A stretch of 64,000 nucleotides of DNA from Reyranella sp. (lineage in GTDB: Bacteria; Pseudomonadota; Alphaproteobacteria; Reyranellales; Reyranellaceae), in the NCBI GenBank assembly GCA_022844015.1, contig JALHMO010000002.1, positions 36,457 through 100,456 on the forward strand, given 5' to 3'. The translations under genes and the position numbers were made by a program. Each line of letters opens with the position of its first letter. Positions within the stretch are counted from its first letter, which is position 1. Of the stretch, positions 50,176-58,177 are shown piece after piece. Below the pieces are notes generated by a model. That model was not told the origin of the DNA, made no database searches, and saw nothing but the letters and a program-made list of their open reading frames with translations.

Positions 50176-50259
50176 ATGGGACGGGCAGCCTTACTGTGGT
50201 TCTTGGGCGTTCCCATCCCGGTGCTCCTGCTGATGTGGGCACTGGGTTGGCTGCACTGA
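50176..50259 (+). CDS. 27-residue membrane peptide
   Basis: The peptide MGRAALLWFLGVPIPVLLLM ends WALGWLH and is one TM helix with a Pro kink. GGAGG lies eight bases before the ATG. Very similar tiny proteins occur beside CsbD genes in other Proteobacteria, as I recall. It belongs to the csbD transcript. Confidence 0.7.
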   Translation: MGRAALLWFLGVPIPVLLLMWALGWLH

Positions 50260-50282
50260 CGTGGTCGAAGCAGGAGGTAGAT

Positions 50283-50516
50283 GTGCTGAATAGTTCGATG
50301 AAGATCGCAGCTCTCGGCGTCGCCGTTGCATTGACGACGGCGGCCTGCGGCGATCGTCCGGTCGACCGGGCCCTGACCGGTGGCGCCATTGGCGCAGCAT
50401 CGGGCGCCGTCGTCGGCTCGACCGTGGGCGCGCCGGTCGGCGGCGCGCTCATTGGCGGCGCGGCCGGTGCCACCATCGGCGCAGTGACGGCGCCGGAGCG
50501 GACCTACTACTACTAG
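50283..50516 (+). CDS. Small glycine-zipper lipoprotein
   Basis: 77 residues from GTG 50283, with AGGAGG five bases upstream. An ATG five codons later is the alternative. The signal peptide ends in a lipobox-like TTAAC. The mature part is a glycine-zipper repeat (GGAIGAASGAVVGSTVGAPV, GGALIGGAAGATIG), as in Rick_17kDa/osmotically induced lipoproteins that insert in the outer membrane. It is the third gene of the csbD run. Confidence 0.75.
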   Translation: MLNSSMKIAALGVAVALTTAACGDRPVDRALTGGAIGAASGAVVGSTVGAPVGGALIGGAAGATIGAVTAPERTYYY

Positions 50517-50712
50517 TTCCGCACCAGTTCGTCGGTTTGCCTGCGGGGAAGCTTACGTGCTGTATTGTGATTGAGCGTCTCCGAGGGGCGCCGGGGCGAT
50601 CGGATCGATCGTCGCGGCGTCCCGAGAAGCGTGTCGAGCAAGGCGGCCGATCCAGCGTTGCTGTTGCCGGGGCGAAGCATCGCCGACCGGCATCTGAAAA
50701 GGGAGAGACACA

Positions 50713-51507
50713 GTGGCAGAAGCAGCAGCCCCCCCGATCTCGGACGCACTGGCATGGGCGCTTCCGTTCCTGCGGCGTTATGCGCGCGCGCTCACTGGCT
50801 CGCAGAAGCTCGGCGACGAGTGGGTGCGCATGTCGGCGGAGGTCGCGCTCGGGCAGCCGGAGCTGATCGCCGAGGCGAAGGGCACCAAGCTCGGGCTGTT
50901 TGCCCTGTTCCACAGGCTGCGACAGCCATTCGGGAATCTCGAAGCCGGCGGCAGCGAGGATACCGTCAAGGGACGCCTCAAGGATTCGCTGACCGAGATG
51001 GTGCCGCTGCAGCGTCAAGTGCTTCTGTTGACGGTGCTCGAAGGATTCTCGCCCAACGACGTCGCGCATATCCTCGACATCGACGTCGCCCGCGTTTCGC
51101 GCGCGTTCGAGGATGCGCGAGCCGAGCTGCAGCGCGTCGCCGGTATCCGCGTGCTCGTGATCGAGGATGAGCCCATCATCGCCCTCGACGTCGCCGAGAT
51201 CGTCCGCAATTCCGGGCACCAGGTCGTGGGCATCGCGGCCACCGAGAAGACCGCCGTGGAGCTCGCCAAACGCCATTCGCCGCATCTGGTTCTGGCCGAC
51301 GTGCAGCTGCGCGGGCTCGACAGCGGCATCTCGGCGGTCAGCCAGATCATGAGCTCCATGTCGGTTCCCGTGATTTTCGTGACCGGCTACCCCGAGAGAC
51401 TGCTGACCGGCGAGAAGGTCGAACCGGCTTTCATCATCTCGAAGCCGTTCAATCCCGATGTTCTTCGGGCGGCGATCGCGCAGGCGCTCGACACCGTCTC
51501 CATCTAG
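50713..51507 (+). CDS. phyR: PhyR response regulator of the general stress response
   Basis: 264 residues from a GTG with GGGAGAG six bases upstream. Residues 1-140 form a sigma-factor-like domain (ALPFLRRYARALTGS, VPLQRQVLLLTVLEGFSPNDVAHIL). Residues 145-264 form a receiver domain with Glu151/Asp152, phosphorylation site Asp196 (LVLADVQLRG) and Lys244. This fusion is the hallmark of PhyR. When phosphorylated, its sigma-like half binds NepR and frees the EcfG sigma factors. It is followed 12 bases later by a histidine kinase gene. Confidence 0.95.
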   Translation: MAEAAAPPISDALAWALPFLRRYARALTGSQKLGDEWVRMSAEVALGQPELIAEAKGTKLGLFALFHRLRQPFGNLEAGGSEDTVKGRLKDSLTEMVPLQRQVLLLTVLEGFSPNDVAHILDIDVARVSRAFEDARAELQRVAGIRVLVIEDEPIIALDVAEIVRNSGHQVVGIAATEKTAVELAKRHSPHLVLADVQLRGLDSGISAVSQIMSSMSVPVIFVTGYPERLLTGEKVEPAFIISKPFNPDVLRAAIAQALDTVSI

Positions 51508-51519
51508 GGTCGGATCCTC

Positions 51520-52773
51520 ATGTGGGCCGCTTGGTGGGCCACCAGGTCGCTCAGGACGAAGCTCCTGACCGTCGTCGCGCTGGCGTTCCTGCCGGTCGTC
51601 GCTGTTTCGGCAGGATATACGATCGCCAGCGAACGATACGGTTTCGATCGTACTCAGCCGACCGCGATCGTCGTGGCCCGGACCGGCATCCCGGTCGGCG
51701 CGCAGGACCCGCCGGGGCTCCTGCCGCCCGATTCACGGCTCGCCAAGGCCATCGCGGCCGATCAGGCGTCGGTCGTCGACTATGGAACGGACGGGCAGCT
51801 TCGCCAGTTCCAGCTGGTGCCGATTCCCGGCGCCGACACGGTCGCGGTGCTCGCCCGGCCGTTGCCGCTCTCGCCGTCGATCGGCAGCTGGGCGGTGCTC
51901 GCGGTGGCAACCACGGCCCTGGCCATCGCTCTGCTCGCCGTCTGGTTCGGCGCCGATCGCTGGTGCATTCGCCCGCTCCGCTACATCGAGGACATCGCCG
52001 GTCGGATCGTGCGAGGCGAGGCGATCGAGATTGCCCGACGGCGACCGCAAACCCTGGAGCTCGGGCTGATGACCGATGGCGTCGCCGCAATGGCGAGCGC
52101 GCTCGCCAAGCGCGAGGCCGATCTGCGGGCCGGCCTCGAGCAGCGTGATCATCTGCTGCGCGAGCTGCAGCACCGGGTGAAGAACAACCTGCAGATGATC
52201 GTGAGCCTGCTCAACCTGCAGGCTGGCGAGATCCGCTCTCCGCGGATCCGCCGGCTGTTCAGGGATGCCCAGCATCGCGTGCTGGCGCTGTCGATCCTGC
52301 ACGTTCATCTCTACGAAAGGTCGAACTGGTCGCTCGTCGACTTCCAGGAATTCATCGGCGACGTCGTCCGGCAGGTGACTCTCAGCCGCCAGGACGCCGC
52401 CGGGCCTTCGCTGCGCTATCACATCAGGGCATCGTCCCTGACCGCCGGTCCGGACATCGCGATCCCGGTGGGGCTGATCGTCACCGAAGCCGTCAACGCC
52501 ATTCTCGACAACGACGTCTCGGCCACCGCCATGCCCGAGATCGATATCGACATGTCCGAGAAGGGGGGCATCGTCGAGCTCACGATCGCGGACCTCGCGC
52601 CGGGCCTCCGCAACCCTGCCAAGGAGAGACTGCGCACCTTCGGCATGACCCTGGTCCGCGGTCTTGCCATGCAGCTCTCCGGCGAGCTGCATGTCTCCAA
52701 CGGCGCCGAGGGCGGCCTGCGGTTCGTTGTCATCTTTCCCATGCCCGCCGCGGCGGAGCCAGTCGCAGCCTGA
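51520..52773 (+). CDS. HisKA_2/HWE-type sensor histidine kinase (PhyK-like)
   Basis: 417 residues. TM1 lies at about 15-33 and TM2 at about 122-143, enclosing a short (about 85-residue) periplasmic sensor. A HAMP-like linker follows, then the HisKA_2 dimerisation helix with phospho-acceptor His218 (LRELQHRVKNNLQMIVSLLN), and a degenerate HATPase (GLIVTEAVNAILDND). Directly downstream of phyR, it is the likely kinase for PhyR. The stimulus is unknown. Confidence 0.9.
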   Translation: MWAAWWATRSLRTKLLTVVALAFLPVVAVSAGYTIASERYGFDRTQPTAIVVARTGIPVGAQDPPGLLPPDSRLAKAIAADQASVVDYGTDGQLRQFQLVPIPGADTVAVLARPLPLSPSIGSWAVLAVATTALAIALLAVWFGADRWCIRPLRYIEDIAGRIVRGEAIEIARRRPQTLELGLMTDGVAAMASALAKREADLRAGLEQRDHLLRELQHRVKNNLQMIVSLLNLQAGEIRSPRIRRLFRDAQHRVLALSILHVHLYERSNWSLVDFQEFIGDVVRQVTLSRQDAAGPSLRYHIRASSLTAGPDIAIPVGLIVTEAVNAILDNDVSATAMPEIDIDMSEKGGIVELTIADLAPGLRNPAKERLRTFGMTLVRGLAMQLSGELHVSNGAEGGLRFVVIFPMPAAAEPVAA

Positions 52774-52780
52774 GCCGATC

Positions 52781-52805
52781 GCAACGTTCGGCTTGCAGCG
52801 CCGTT
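52781..52805 (+). promoter_or_regulatory. EcfG-like promoter candidate: GCAAC-N16-CGTT
   Basis: Lies between the kinase stop and the secreted-protein start (28 bases ahead of it). Confidence 0.45.
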
Positions 52806-52833
52806 GCGTCGATCGAAGGCGAAGGAGACGAGA

Positions 52834-53391
52834 ATGATTGCCGTGGGTCGTAAGTGCCTGAAGTCCGCCATCCTGGGGTCTCTAGCAGCCATGGCGGCAA
52901 CCAGCGCCGTCATGGCGCAGGGATTCCGCGATCCCGCGACCGGCCAGGTCTGGACGCAGGACAACGTGAGCAAGGAAAGCCGGCCGCCGAACTGGCCGAG
53001 CGGGCCGGCGACGCCGGCGGATCGCGCATTCGATCCCGCGGGCCAGGTCGCCGCCATCCCGGGCGTGGTGGTGCAACGGCCGGTCGTCACGCTGGTCTCC
53101 ACCGTGCCGATCACTGCCGGCCCGACGGTCCCCATTGCGACCCTCGAGAGCGGCACGCTGATCGCCGTGCCGAGCGACCACTGGCGGACGACCATGTATG
53201 TAGCCAATAACAGCGCCGGCGTGGTCAATCCCGAGATCAATTGCCGGTTCATGAACACCGACCGGGTGGTGCAGGAAACCCACATCGTCGTCCCCGCGGT
53301 GGCTCCAGGTCAGCGCGTGAGCGTGCCGGTGCAGGGTCCGCGAACCAACCTGTTCGTCGATCGCGTCCCCTGCCGCCTTCTGACGCCGTAG
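52834..53391 (+). CDS. Secreted hypothetical protein
   Basis: 185 residues from MIAVGRKCLKSAILG, with AAGGAGA upstream. The signal peptide ends SAVMAQG. The mature protein is rich in Val, Pro and Thr, with TLESGTLIAVPSDHWRTTMYVANN and EINCRFMNTDRVVQETHIVV, probably a small beta domain. Two Cys are present in the C-terminal half. No family is recognised. It sits behind a stress-promoter candidate, downstream of the PhyR kinase. Confidence 0.68.
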   Translation: MIAVGRKCLKSAILGSLAAMAATSAVMAQGFRDPATGQVWTQDNVSKESRPPNWPSGPATPADRAFDPAGQVAAIPGVVVQRPVVTLVSTVPITAGPTVPIATLESGTLIAVPSDHWRTTMYVANNSAGVVNPEINCRFMNTDRVVQETHIVVPAVAPGQRVSVPVQGPRTNLFVDRVPCRLLTP

Positions 53392-53403
53392 GTCCAGCAA
53401 CGT

Positions 53404-53655
53404 CCTCATCCTGAGGAGGTCGCGTAGCGACCGTCTCGAAGGATGGGCAACACACGAGACCGTTCGAGAACCGGTGTCGCAGCACCCGATTTGTAGCCGA
53501 CCAATGGGCGCAGGTACCTACGCTCGAATCGAGACGCGGCCTCCATCCTGAACAAGCTCCCGTCCTCACCCTTCGAGACGCCGCGCTTCGCGCGGCTCCT
53601 CAGGGTGAGGAGGGAGAGCGCGTCGAAGGACGGGCCGCTCCTCAGGGTGAAGCCT
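53404..53655. repeat. REP-like palindromic repeat, copy C (compound)
   Basis: The outer arms are CCTCATCCTGAGGAGG at the left and GGCTCCTCAGGGTGAGG ending at 53610, followed by another half unit (GTCGAAGGACGGGCCGCTCC). It fills most of the 362-base gap between the secreted protein and the next small gene. I see no gene in the gap. Confidence 0.8.
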
Positions 53656-53753
53656 TCGGTAGAGTCAGCGCCTGTGGGACGGTGGCCACAGTTCGAGCAT
53701 CCCCCTGGCACTTGGGATCCAGCAATCCTGGTTGGCCGTCTGGGTTGCGATCC

Positions 53754-53885
53754 TCAGGCTGCCAAGGCCAGCCACAAGGCACCGAGCGCCAGAATTGCGC
53801 CCCCCAGGGACACGATGAGCACGGTGATGACACGGCCGCTGATGACGCCGCTGCGCGACTCGGTTGGCGTGAGATCGCCTTTCAT
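53754..53885 (-). CDS. 43-residue single-TM protein
   Basis: The polar start MKGDLTPTESRSG is followed by one TM helix (VITVLIVSLGGAILALGALWLALAA). GGAGG lies five bases before the ATG and a stress-promoter candidate 46-71 bases upstream. No family name is known to me. Confidence 0.6.
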   Translation of the reverse strand: MKGDLTPTESRSGVISGRVITVLIVSLGGAILALGALWLALAA

Positions 53886-53930
53886 GAGAACCTCCAGCCT
53901 CTCCTGTTGATCGGGGACAGTCGGAGGGAC

Positions 53931-53956
53931 AACGGCGTCAAAGCGGAGCGGGTTGC
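53931..53956 (-). promoter_or_regulatory. EcfG-like promoter candidate: GCAAC-N17-CGTT
   Basis: Minus-strand site upstream of the 43-residue membrane protein gene. Confidence 0.45.
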
Positions 53957-54143
53957 GCGCAATGCAGCCTGTGTGAATGCCCATCGCCTCGAGACGGCTC
54001 CATTCCGCCTTGTCCCTTCAGCACTTCGACTTTCTCAGTTGCCCGATCGCGCCGCACGCCCCTCGACATAGGCCGACCACCGCTTGCGTCGACGGAGCAG
54101 GCGGCCGCGGAGAACCCCGCAGCTGTGGCCTCCTTCCGTCCAA

Positions 54144-54169
54144 GAAAAAGGGCGGTCCGCCGACCGCCC
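54144..54169 (-). terminator. Terminator of the small lipoprotein gene
   Basis: Eight-bp stem GGGCGGTC / GACCGCCC with a four-base loop, followed on the minus strand by TTTTT. It lies about 70 bases after the stop at 54241. The remainder of 53886-54240 shows no gene. Confidence 0.75.
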
Positions 54170-54240
54170 ACTTCGCTCGGGAACGCCTGCCCGGATGAAG
54201 CCGAACAGGTACATCGCACCCCGCCGCCGCAGCGGCGGTG

Positions 54241-54417
54241 CTATCGAGTCGTGTAGACTGTTGTCGTCGTTGCAGGCGGCACGACGGCGGGATCGGCGTA
54301 GACGACGGTCTGCGCCGGCACCGGCACAGGCTTCTCGACGACGCGCTCGGTCGTCCTCACGGCGCATCCGCCGACCAGGACGGCTCCCAGGACGATGATC
54401 AAAGGAAATTGCTTCAT
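54241..54417 (-). CDS. 58-residue lipoprotein
   Basis: MKQFPLIIVLGAVLVGGCAV carries a clear lipobox (LVGGC). The mature 40 residues are Val/Pro/Thr-rich (VVEKPVPVPAQTVVYADPAV) and end YTTR, a type common among small stress lipoproteins. GAGG lies six bases ahead of the ATG. There is a promoter candidate upstream and a terminator downstream, so it is a complete single-gene unit. Confidence 0.75.
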   Translation of the reverse strand: MKQFPLIIVLGAVLVGGCAVRTTERVVEKPVPVPAQTVVYADPAVVPPATTTTVYTTR

Positions 54418-54445
54418 GGTCTCAACCTCGCTTTCGTGCGGGGGC

Positions 54446-54470
54446 AACGGGCCGTCGGTTGCATGGTTGC
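54446..54470 (-). promoter_or_regulatory. EcfG-like promoter candidate: GCAAC-N16-CGTT
   Basis: Minus-strand site 29 bases before the lipoprotein start. Confidence 0.45.
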
Positions 54471-54519
54471 GCAACGTCTCGCGGCGGGCGGCTCGGCAAC
54501 TGGCGCTCAAAAACAGATT

Positions 54520-54552
54520 GGCCCGCTCGTCGCGGGGGCTGACGAGCGGGCC
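54520..54552. terminator. Hairpin with 12-bp perfect stem
   Basis: GGCCCGCTCGTC pairs with GACGAGCGGGCC around a nine-base loop. On the minus strand TTTTT follows five bases later, so it may terminate transcripts from the M20 operon upstream. The rest of 54418-54797 contains no gene I can support. Confidence 0.55.
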
Positions 54553-54797
54553 TTGTGCAACCCGATAGGGAGAGACCAGTACGGGTTGCGGGGGTGCTGT
54601 GTGTAGTTAACGACAGAGCACGAAAAAGGTTGCCTCGCCGATTCTCGATGAAGAAACGCCGGCAATGGAGCAGGGTCGGCGCGGTAACGGGTCGGGGGTG
54701 CCAACTCTACCGGTCTGTTCCCGTCGCACCCGGCCGTCCCATTCTCCGAGCATCGGAATGGTCGACCCTTTATGTGTGCACTAATCCCAAAGGATGA

Positions 54798-56060
54798 TTA
54801 CCGCGCCCCTGACAGATAGTCCCACGCCGAGAGGGCGTGAACGCGCAGGACGTGGTGGAACTCCTCGATGCTGACGCTTTCGTCGATGCCGCCCATGCCG
54901 GCGGGCGAGCAACCATAGACGAAGGCCGGTACGCCGGCGACGCGCCAGAAGCGGGTATCCGTACCGCCCAGGCTGACGATCGGCTTCGGCTCGTAGCCCA
55001 GCCGTCCCGCGGCATTGCGCACGAGATGGCCGACCATCTCGTGCGTCGGGTCGGAATAGTTGGCTTCCGGCCCGCCGGCCAGCAGCTCCTCGCAAGTTAC
55101 CGCCGGGTGCCGCGCCACGATCGCCTGCACCGCCGTCAGCAGGCTGGCGCGGGAGAGGCCGACAGGCAGGCGGAAATCGACATCGAGCACGCACTCGGCC
55201 GGCAGCATGTTGATCTTCACGCCGCCCTGCATGACGCCGATATTGACCGACACGCGGCGCACCACGCCGGCGGCGCCGGCGCCGAGCGACTGGTCGATCG
55301 CCCCCTGCACGTCGGGCCGATCGAGGGTGCGGCGCACGACTTCCGGCTCGTCCGGCCCCAGCGCCTCGATCGCCTCCAGATCCTTGATCAGGCTGGCGGC
55401 GATCTTGTTGGCGCTCGGGCTGGTGTGCGGATAGGCGCTGTGGCCGCCCGGCACGGCGATGCGGAAACGCAGCCAGTAGATCGACTTCTCGCCGAACCGC
55501 ACAGTCTGCACCCCGCTCGGCTCGGTGTTGAGCACGCAATCCCCCAGGACCTCGCCGGCGCATTGCTTCACCAGCCAGTCCGAACCCCAGCGCCCGCCGG
55601 TTTCCTCGTCGGACACCACCGTCAGGGTGACCCGCCCCGGCAGCTCGGCGCGCAGGCGATGCAGGTAGGCATGGACGAACAGCAGCGCCGTGGTGCCGCA
55701 TTTCATGTCGACCGTGCCGCGGCCATGCACGCGGCCGTCGACGATATCGCCCGACAATGGCGATCGCGACCAGCGCGCGGCGTCACCAACCGGGAACACG
55801 TCGAGATGGCCGTTCAGCACCAGATGATGGCCGTCGCCCGAGCCGGTGTAGCTGCTGATCAGGTTGGGGGTCGTCGCCTGCGGTGCCTCGGTGCGATGGC
55901 CGATTCCTTCGTCGTCCAGGAAGCGGCGGAACAGGTCGGCCGCCGCCGTGGTGTCGCCCGGCGGATTGCAGGTGTCGATGCGGGTGAAGGCACGCAGGAA
56001 CTCGAGCTGCCGGTCGCGCTCGCTGTCGAGCCAGCCGACCAGCCGATCGCGCGGGCTCAT
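54798..56060 (-). CDS. M20-family deacylase / peptidase (ArgE/DapE-like)
   Basis: 420 residues from MSPRDRLVGWLDSERD, the ATG overlapping the amidohydrolase stop as ATGA. Metal motifs: NGHLDVFPVGD, GTVDMKCG and SDEETGGRWG, with GGHSAYPH in the dimerisation domain and GGTDTRFW near the C-terminus. It would release an acyl group from an N-acyl amino acid or open a small amide. Coupled translation with the HutI-like amidohydrolase suggests consecutive steps on one nitrogen compound. Confidence 0.9.
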   Translation of the reverse strand: MSPRDRLVGWLDSERDRQLEFLRAFTRIDTCNPPGDTTAAADLFRRFLDDEGIGHRTEAPQATTPNLISSYTGSGDGHHLVLNGHLDVFPVGDAARWSRSPLSGDIVDGRVHGRGTVDMKCGTTALLFVHAYLHRLRAELPGRVTLTVVSDEETGGRWGSDWLVKQCAGEVLGDCVLNTEPSGVQTVRFGEKSIYWLRFRIAVPGGHSAYPHTSPSANKIAASLIKDLEAIEALGPDEPEVVRRTLDRPDVQGAIDQSLGAGAAGVVRRVSVNIGVMQGGVKINMLPAECVLDVDFRLPVGLSRASLLTAVQAIVARHPAVTCEELLAGGPEANYSDPTHEMVGHLVRNAAGRLGYEPKPIVSLGGTDTRFWRVAGVPAFVYGCSPAGMGGIDESVSIEEFHHVLRVHALSAWDYLSGAR

Positions 56061-57295
56061 GCGCGGCGGAAGTCCGGCGCCGGCGCCTCGTGGACGACGG
56101 CGCCGTTCTTGACCACGGCGAGGCAGGGCGCGCCGCCGATCGGGTAGACGATGCCGCGCGGATCGTCGGTGTCCCACACCGCGAGATCGGCGGCGCGACC
56201 GACGGCGATGCGACCCGCCCTGTCGGCAAGGCCGAGAGCGCGGGCGCTGTTCACCGTGAAGCCCCTCAGCGCTTCCTCGGCGGTCAGCCGGAACAGGTAG
56301 CAGGCGAGATGCATCTGCGACGCCGGCGACACGGTGGGCGAGCTCACCGGGTTGGAGTTGGTGGCAAGCGCCATCGGCACGCCGAGCTCGCGGAACATCT
56401 CGACCGGCGGCTTGCGCGTCTCGTGCAGGGTGAGATGGGCGCCGGGCAGCAGGGTCGCCACCGTCCCCGCCTCCGCCATCTTGCGAATGGTCGCCAGCGA
56501 GCCGTACTCCATGTGATCGGCCGACAGGCCGCGATGGCGGGCAACCAGCGCGCCGGCCCCGAAGTCGGTGTACTGGTCGGCATGCGCCTTGACGCCCATC
56601 CCATAGGACTGCGCCTTGGCGTACAGCCGGCCCATCTGCTCGTGATTGAAGCCGACCTTGTCGCAGAACCCGTCGACCTGGTCGACGACGCCCTGGCGCA
56701 CCGCCTCGGGCAGCACCTCCTCGCACATGAAGGTGACGTAGTCGTCGCGCCGGCCGGCGAACTCCGGCGCGAGCCCGTGGGCACCGAGAAAAGTCGAGAC
56801 CACGGTGATCGGCAGGTCGCGTCCCAGCGCGCGCGACACCCGCATCGCCCGCAGCTCGGTATCCTTGTCCATGCCGCAGCCCGACTTGCTCTCGACCGTA
56901 GTGACGCCGTTGGCGATCAGACGGCTCATGCGCTTGCGGCTGGCCTCGTACAGGGCCTCCTCCGAGAGCACGCGGGTGCGGCGCATCATGCCGCCGACGC
57001 CGGCGCTGCGTGCCTCCAGGTCCCAGCGCCCGCCGCCTTGCGACAGCACCTCGAAGTCGACCAGCCCCTCCTCGCCGTATACGATATGGGTGTGCGGATC
57101 GACCAGTCCCGGCGTCACCACCTTGCCGCCGAGATCGCGCACCTGGCCTGCATTCCCGGCCGGCGCCTGGGCCGCCGGCCCGACCCAGGCGATAATTCCC
57201 TTCGCGAATCCGACCCCGCCGTCAGGGACGAGGCCGAACGGCGCATCGCCATCCATCGTGGCGACGGTGGCGTTCTTCAGCAGCAGGTCGAACAT
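56057..57295 (-). CDS. HutI-like amidohydrolase (imidazolonepropionase family)
   Basis: 412 residues from MFDLLLKNATVATMD, with AAGGGG eight bases upstream. An ATG six codons earlier is also open. TPGLVDPHTHIVYG supplies the metal-binding HxH, KAHADQYTDFGAG the next His, and ALATNSNPVSSPT the C-terminal Asn/Asp region of the HutI group. No other histidine-degradation genes are near, so the substrate may be another cyclic amide. It is coupled to the M20 gene. Confidence 0.85.
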   Translation of the reverse strand: MFDLLLKNATVATMDGDAPFGLVPDGGVGFAKGIIAWVGPAAQAPAGNAGQVRDLGGKVVTPGLVDPHTHIVYGEEGLVDFEVLSQGGGRWDLEARSAGVGGMMRRTRVLSEEALYEASRKRMSRLIANGVTTVESKSGCGMDKDTELRAMRVSRALGRDLPITVVSTFLGAHGLAPEFAGRRDDYVTFMCEEVLPEAVRQGVVDQVDGFCDKVGFNHEQMGRLYAKAQSYGMGVKAHADQYTDFGAGALVARHRGLSADHMEYGSLATIRKMAEAGTVATLLPGAHLTLHETRKPPVEMFRELGVPMALATNSNPVSSPTVSPASQMHLACYLFRLTAEEALRGFTVNSARALGLADRAGRIAVGRAADLAVWDTDDPRGIVYPIGGAPCLAVVKNGAVVHEAPAPDFRRA

Positions 57296-57316
57296 GTCAT
57301 TACCCCTTCTCATGTC

Positions 57317-57470
57317 CTTCCCCGGCGAGGCCGGGGAGGTGTCGCGTCATACGCGACGGAGGGGTCATGAGCAGCGTGACTGTGACTCATGACCCCTCCG
57401 TCCGCGATGACCCTTCGGCTTCGCTCAGGGCAGGCGCGGACACCTCCCCAGCGACGCTGGGGAGGCGAAC
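57317..57470. repeat. Compound intergenic palindrome
   Basis: A central perfect 17-bp pair (GACGGAGGGGTCATGAG at 57355-57371 with its complement at 57386-57402) is nested in outer GGGGAGGTGTC and GACACCTCCCC arms. One side includes CCCTTCGGCTTCGCTCAGGG, related to the loop of the 24.2-kb palindrome. It occupies most of the gap between the DUF1989 and amidohydrolase genes. Confidence 0.75.
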
Positions 57471-57480
57471 GGTGTCTCCC

Positions 57481-58089
57481 TCACCCGACAATCTCGAACT
57501 GGACATCGCGCGGCGTGGCGCCGCCTTCGCCATTGATCGGGGCGATGTCCTGCGGGCAGGCCGAGAACACCACGACGCAGTCCATCTCGGCGCGCAGCAC
57601 CACGTAGTCGCCGGCCTTGCAGCGCGCCGGCTGGAAGCTCAGCGAGTTGCGATCGTCGCCGACCGGGATGTTCATGAAGATGTTGAGCGGTGACGGCACC
57701 CGCGGCGGCGGCGTGACGCCGAGCGCCAGCATGCCCTCGACCAGGTTGTCCTGGCAGTTGCGGTGATAGCCCTTCACGCCCAGCAGCTCGTAGCGGCGCT
57801 GATCGCACGCCGCCATCAGGGTGTCGTGAATGCCGGGCGATGTGTCCTGCTCGAGCGTCACGATCGGCCGGCGCTGGTTGCTCACCAGGGTGTCGCCGAG
57901 CTTCGGGTTGATGCGCTGGTTCCAGACGCGCGTGCAGTCCATCGACAGGTGCTCACGGACGTCGTTGGCGTTGAACGCCCAGCAGTCGACCACTTGCCCG
58001 CCGTGCGTATTGACGAGCTTGACGCGCTGCCCTGCCTTGAGGCGCAGGGCCTTGCCGTGGCCGGCGGGAACGGTCTCAGTTGCTGCCAT
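57481..58089 (-). CDS. DUF1989 (urea carboxylase-associated family) protein
   Basis: 202 residues from MAATETVPAGHGKALRL. VKLVNTHGGQVVDCWAFNAND, the Cys in RYELLGVKGYHRNCQDNL, and PSPLNIFMNIPVGDD are family features. The C-terminal DYVVLRAEMDCVVVFSACPQD supplies conserved Cys. Such proteins accompany urea/guanidine and allophanate pathways, with unclear catalytic role. It lies upstream of the amidohydrolase/M20 pair on the same strand. Confidence 0.85.
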   Translation of the reverse strand: MAATETVPAGHGKALRLKAGQRVKLVNTHGGQVVDCWAFNANDVREHLSMDCTRVWNQRINPKLGDTLVSNQRRPIVTLEQDTSPGIHDTLMAACDQRRYELLGVKGYHRNCQDNLVEGMLALGVTPPPRVPSPLNIFMNIPVGDDRNSLSFQPARCKAGDYVVLRAEMDCVVVFSACPQDIAPINGEGGATPRDVQFEIVG

Positions 58090-58177
58090 GCGTGCCCCCG
58101 AATGTCCGCCGACTCTGCGGCCGGGTGGTTCTAAACTCAACGGCTATCTGGCAAATTGCGGGCGCGAGGGCTCGATC

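Noticed and set aside
54507..54704. 65-codon minus-strand frame
   Set aside because: It overlaps a hairpin, lacks a ribosome binding site, and the translation looks random.
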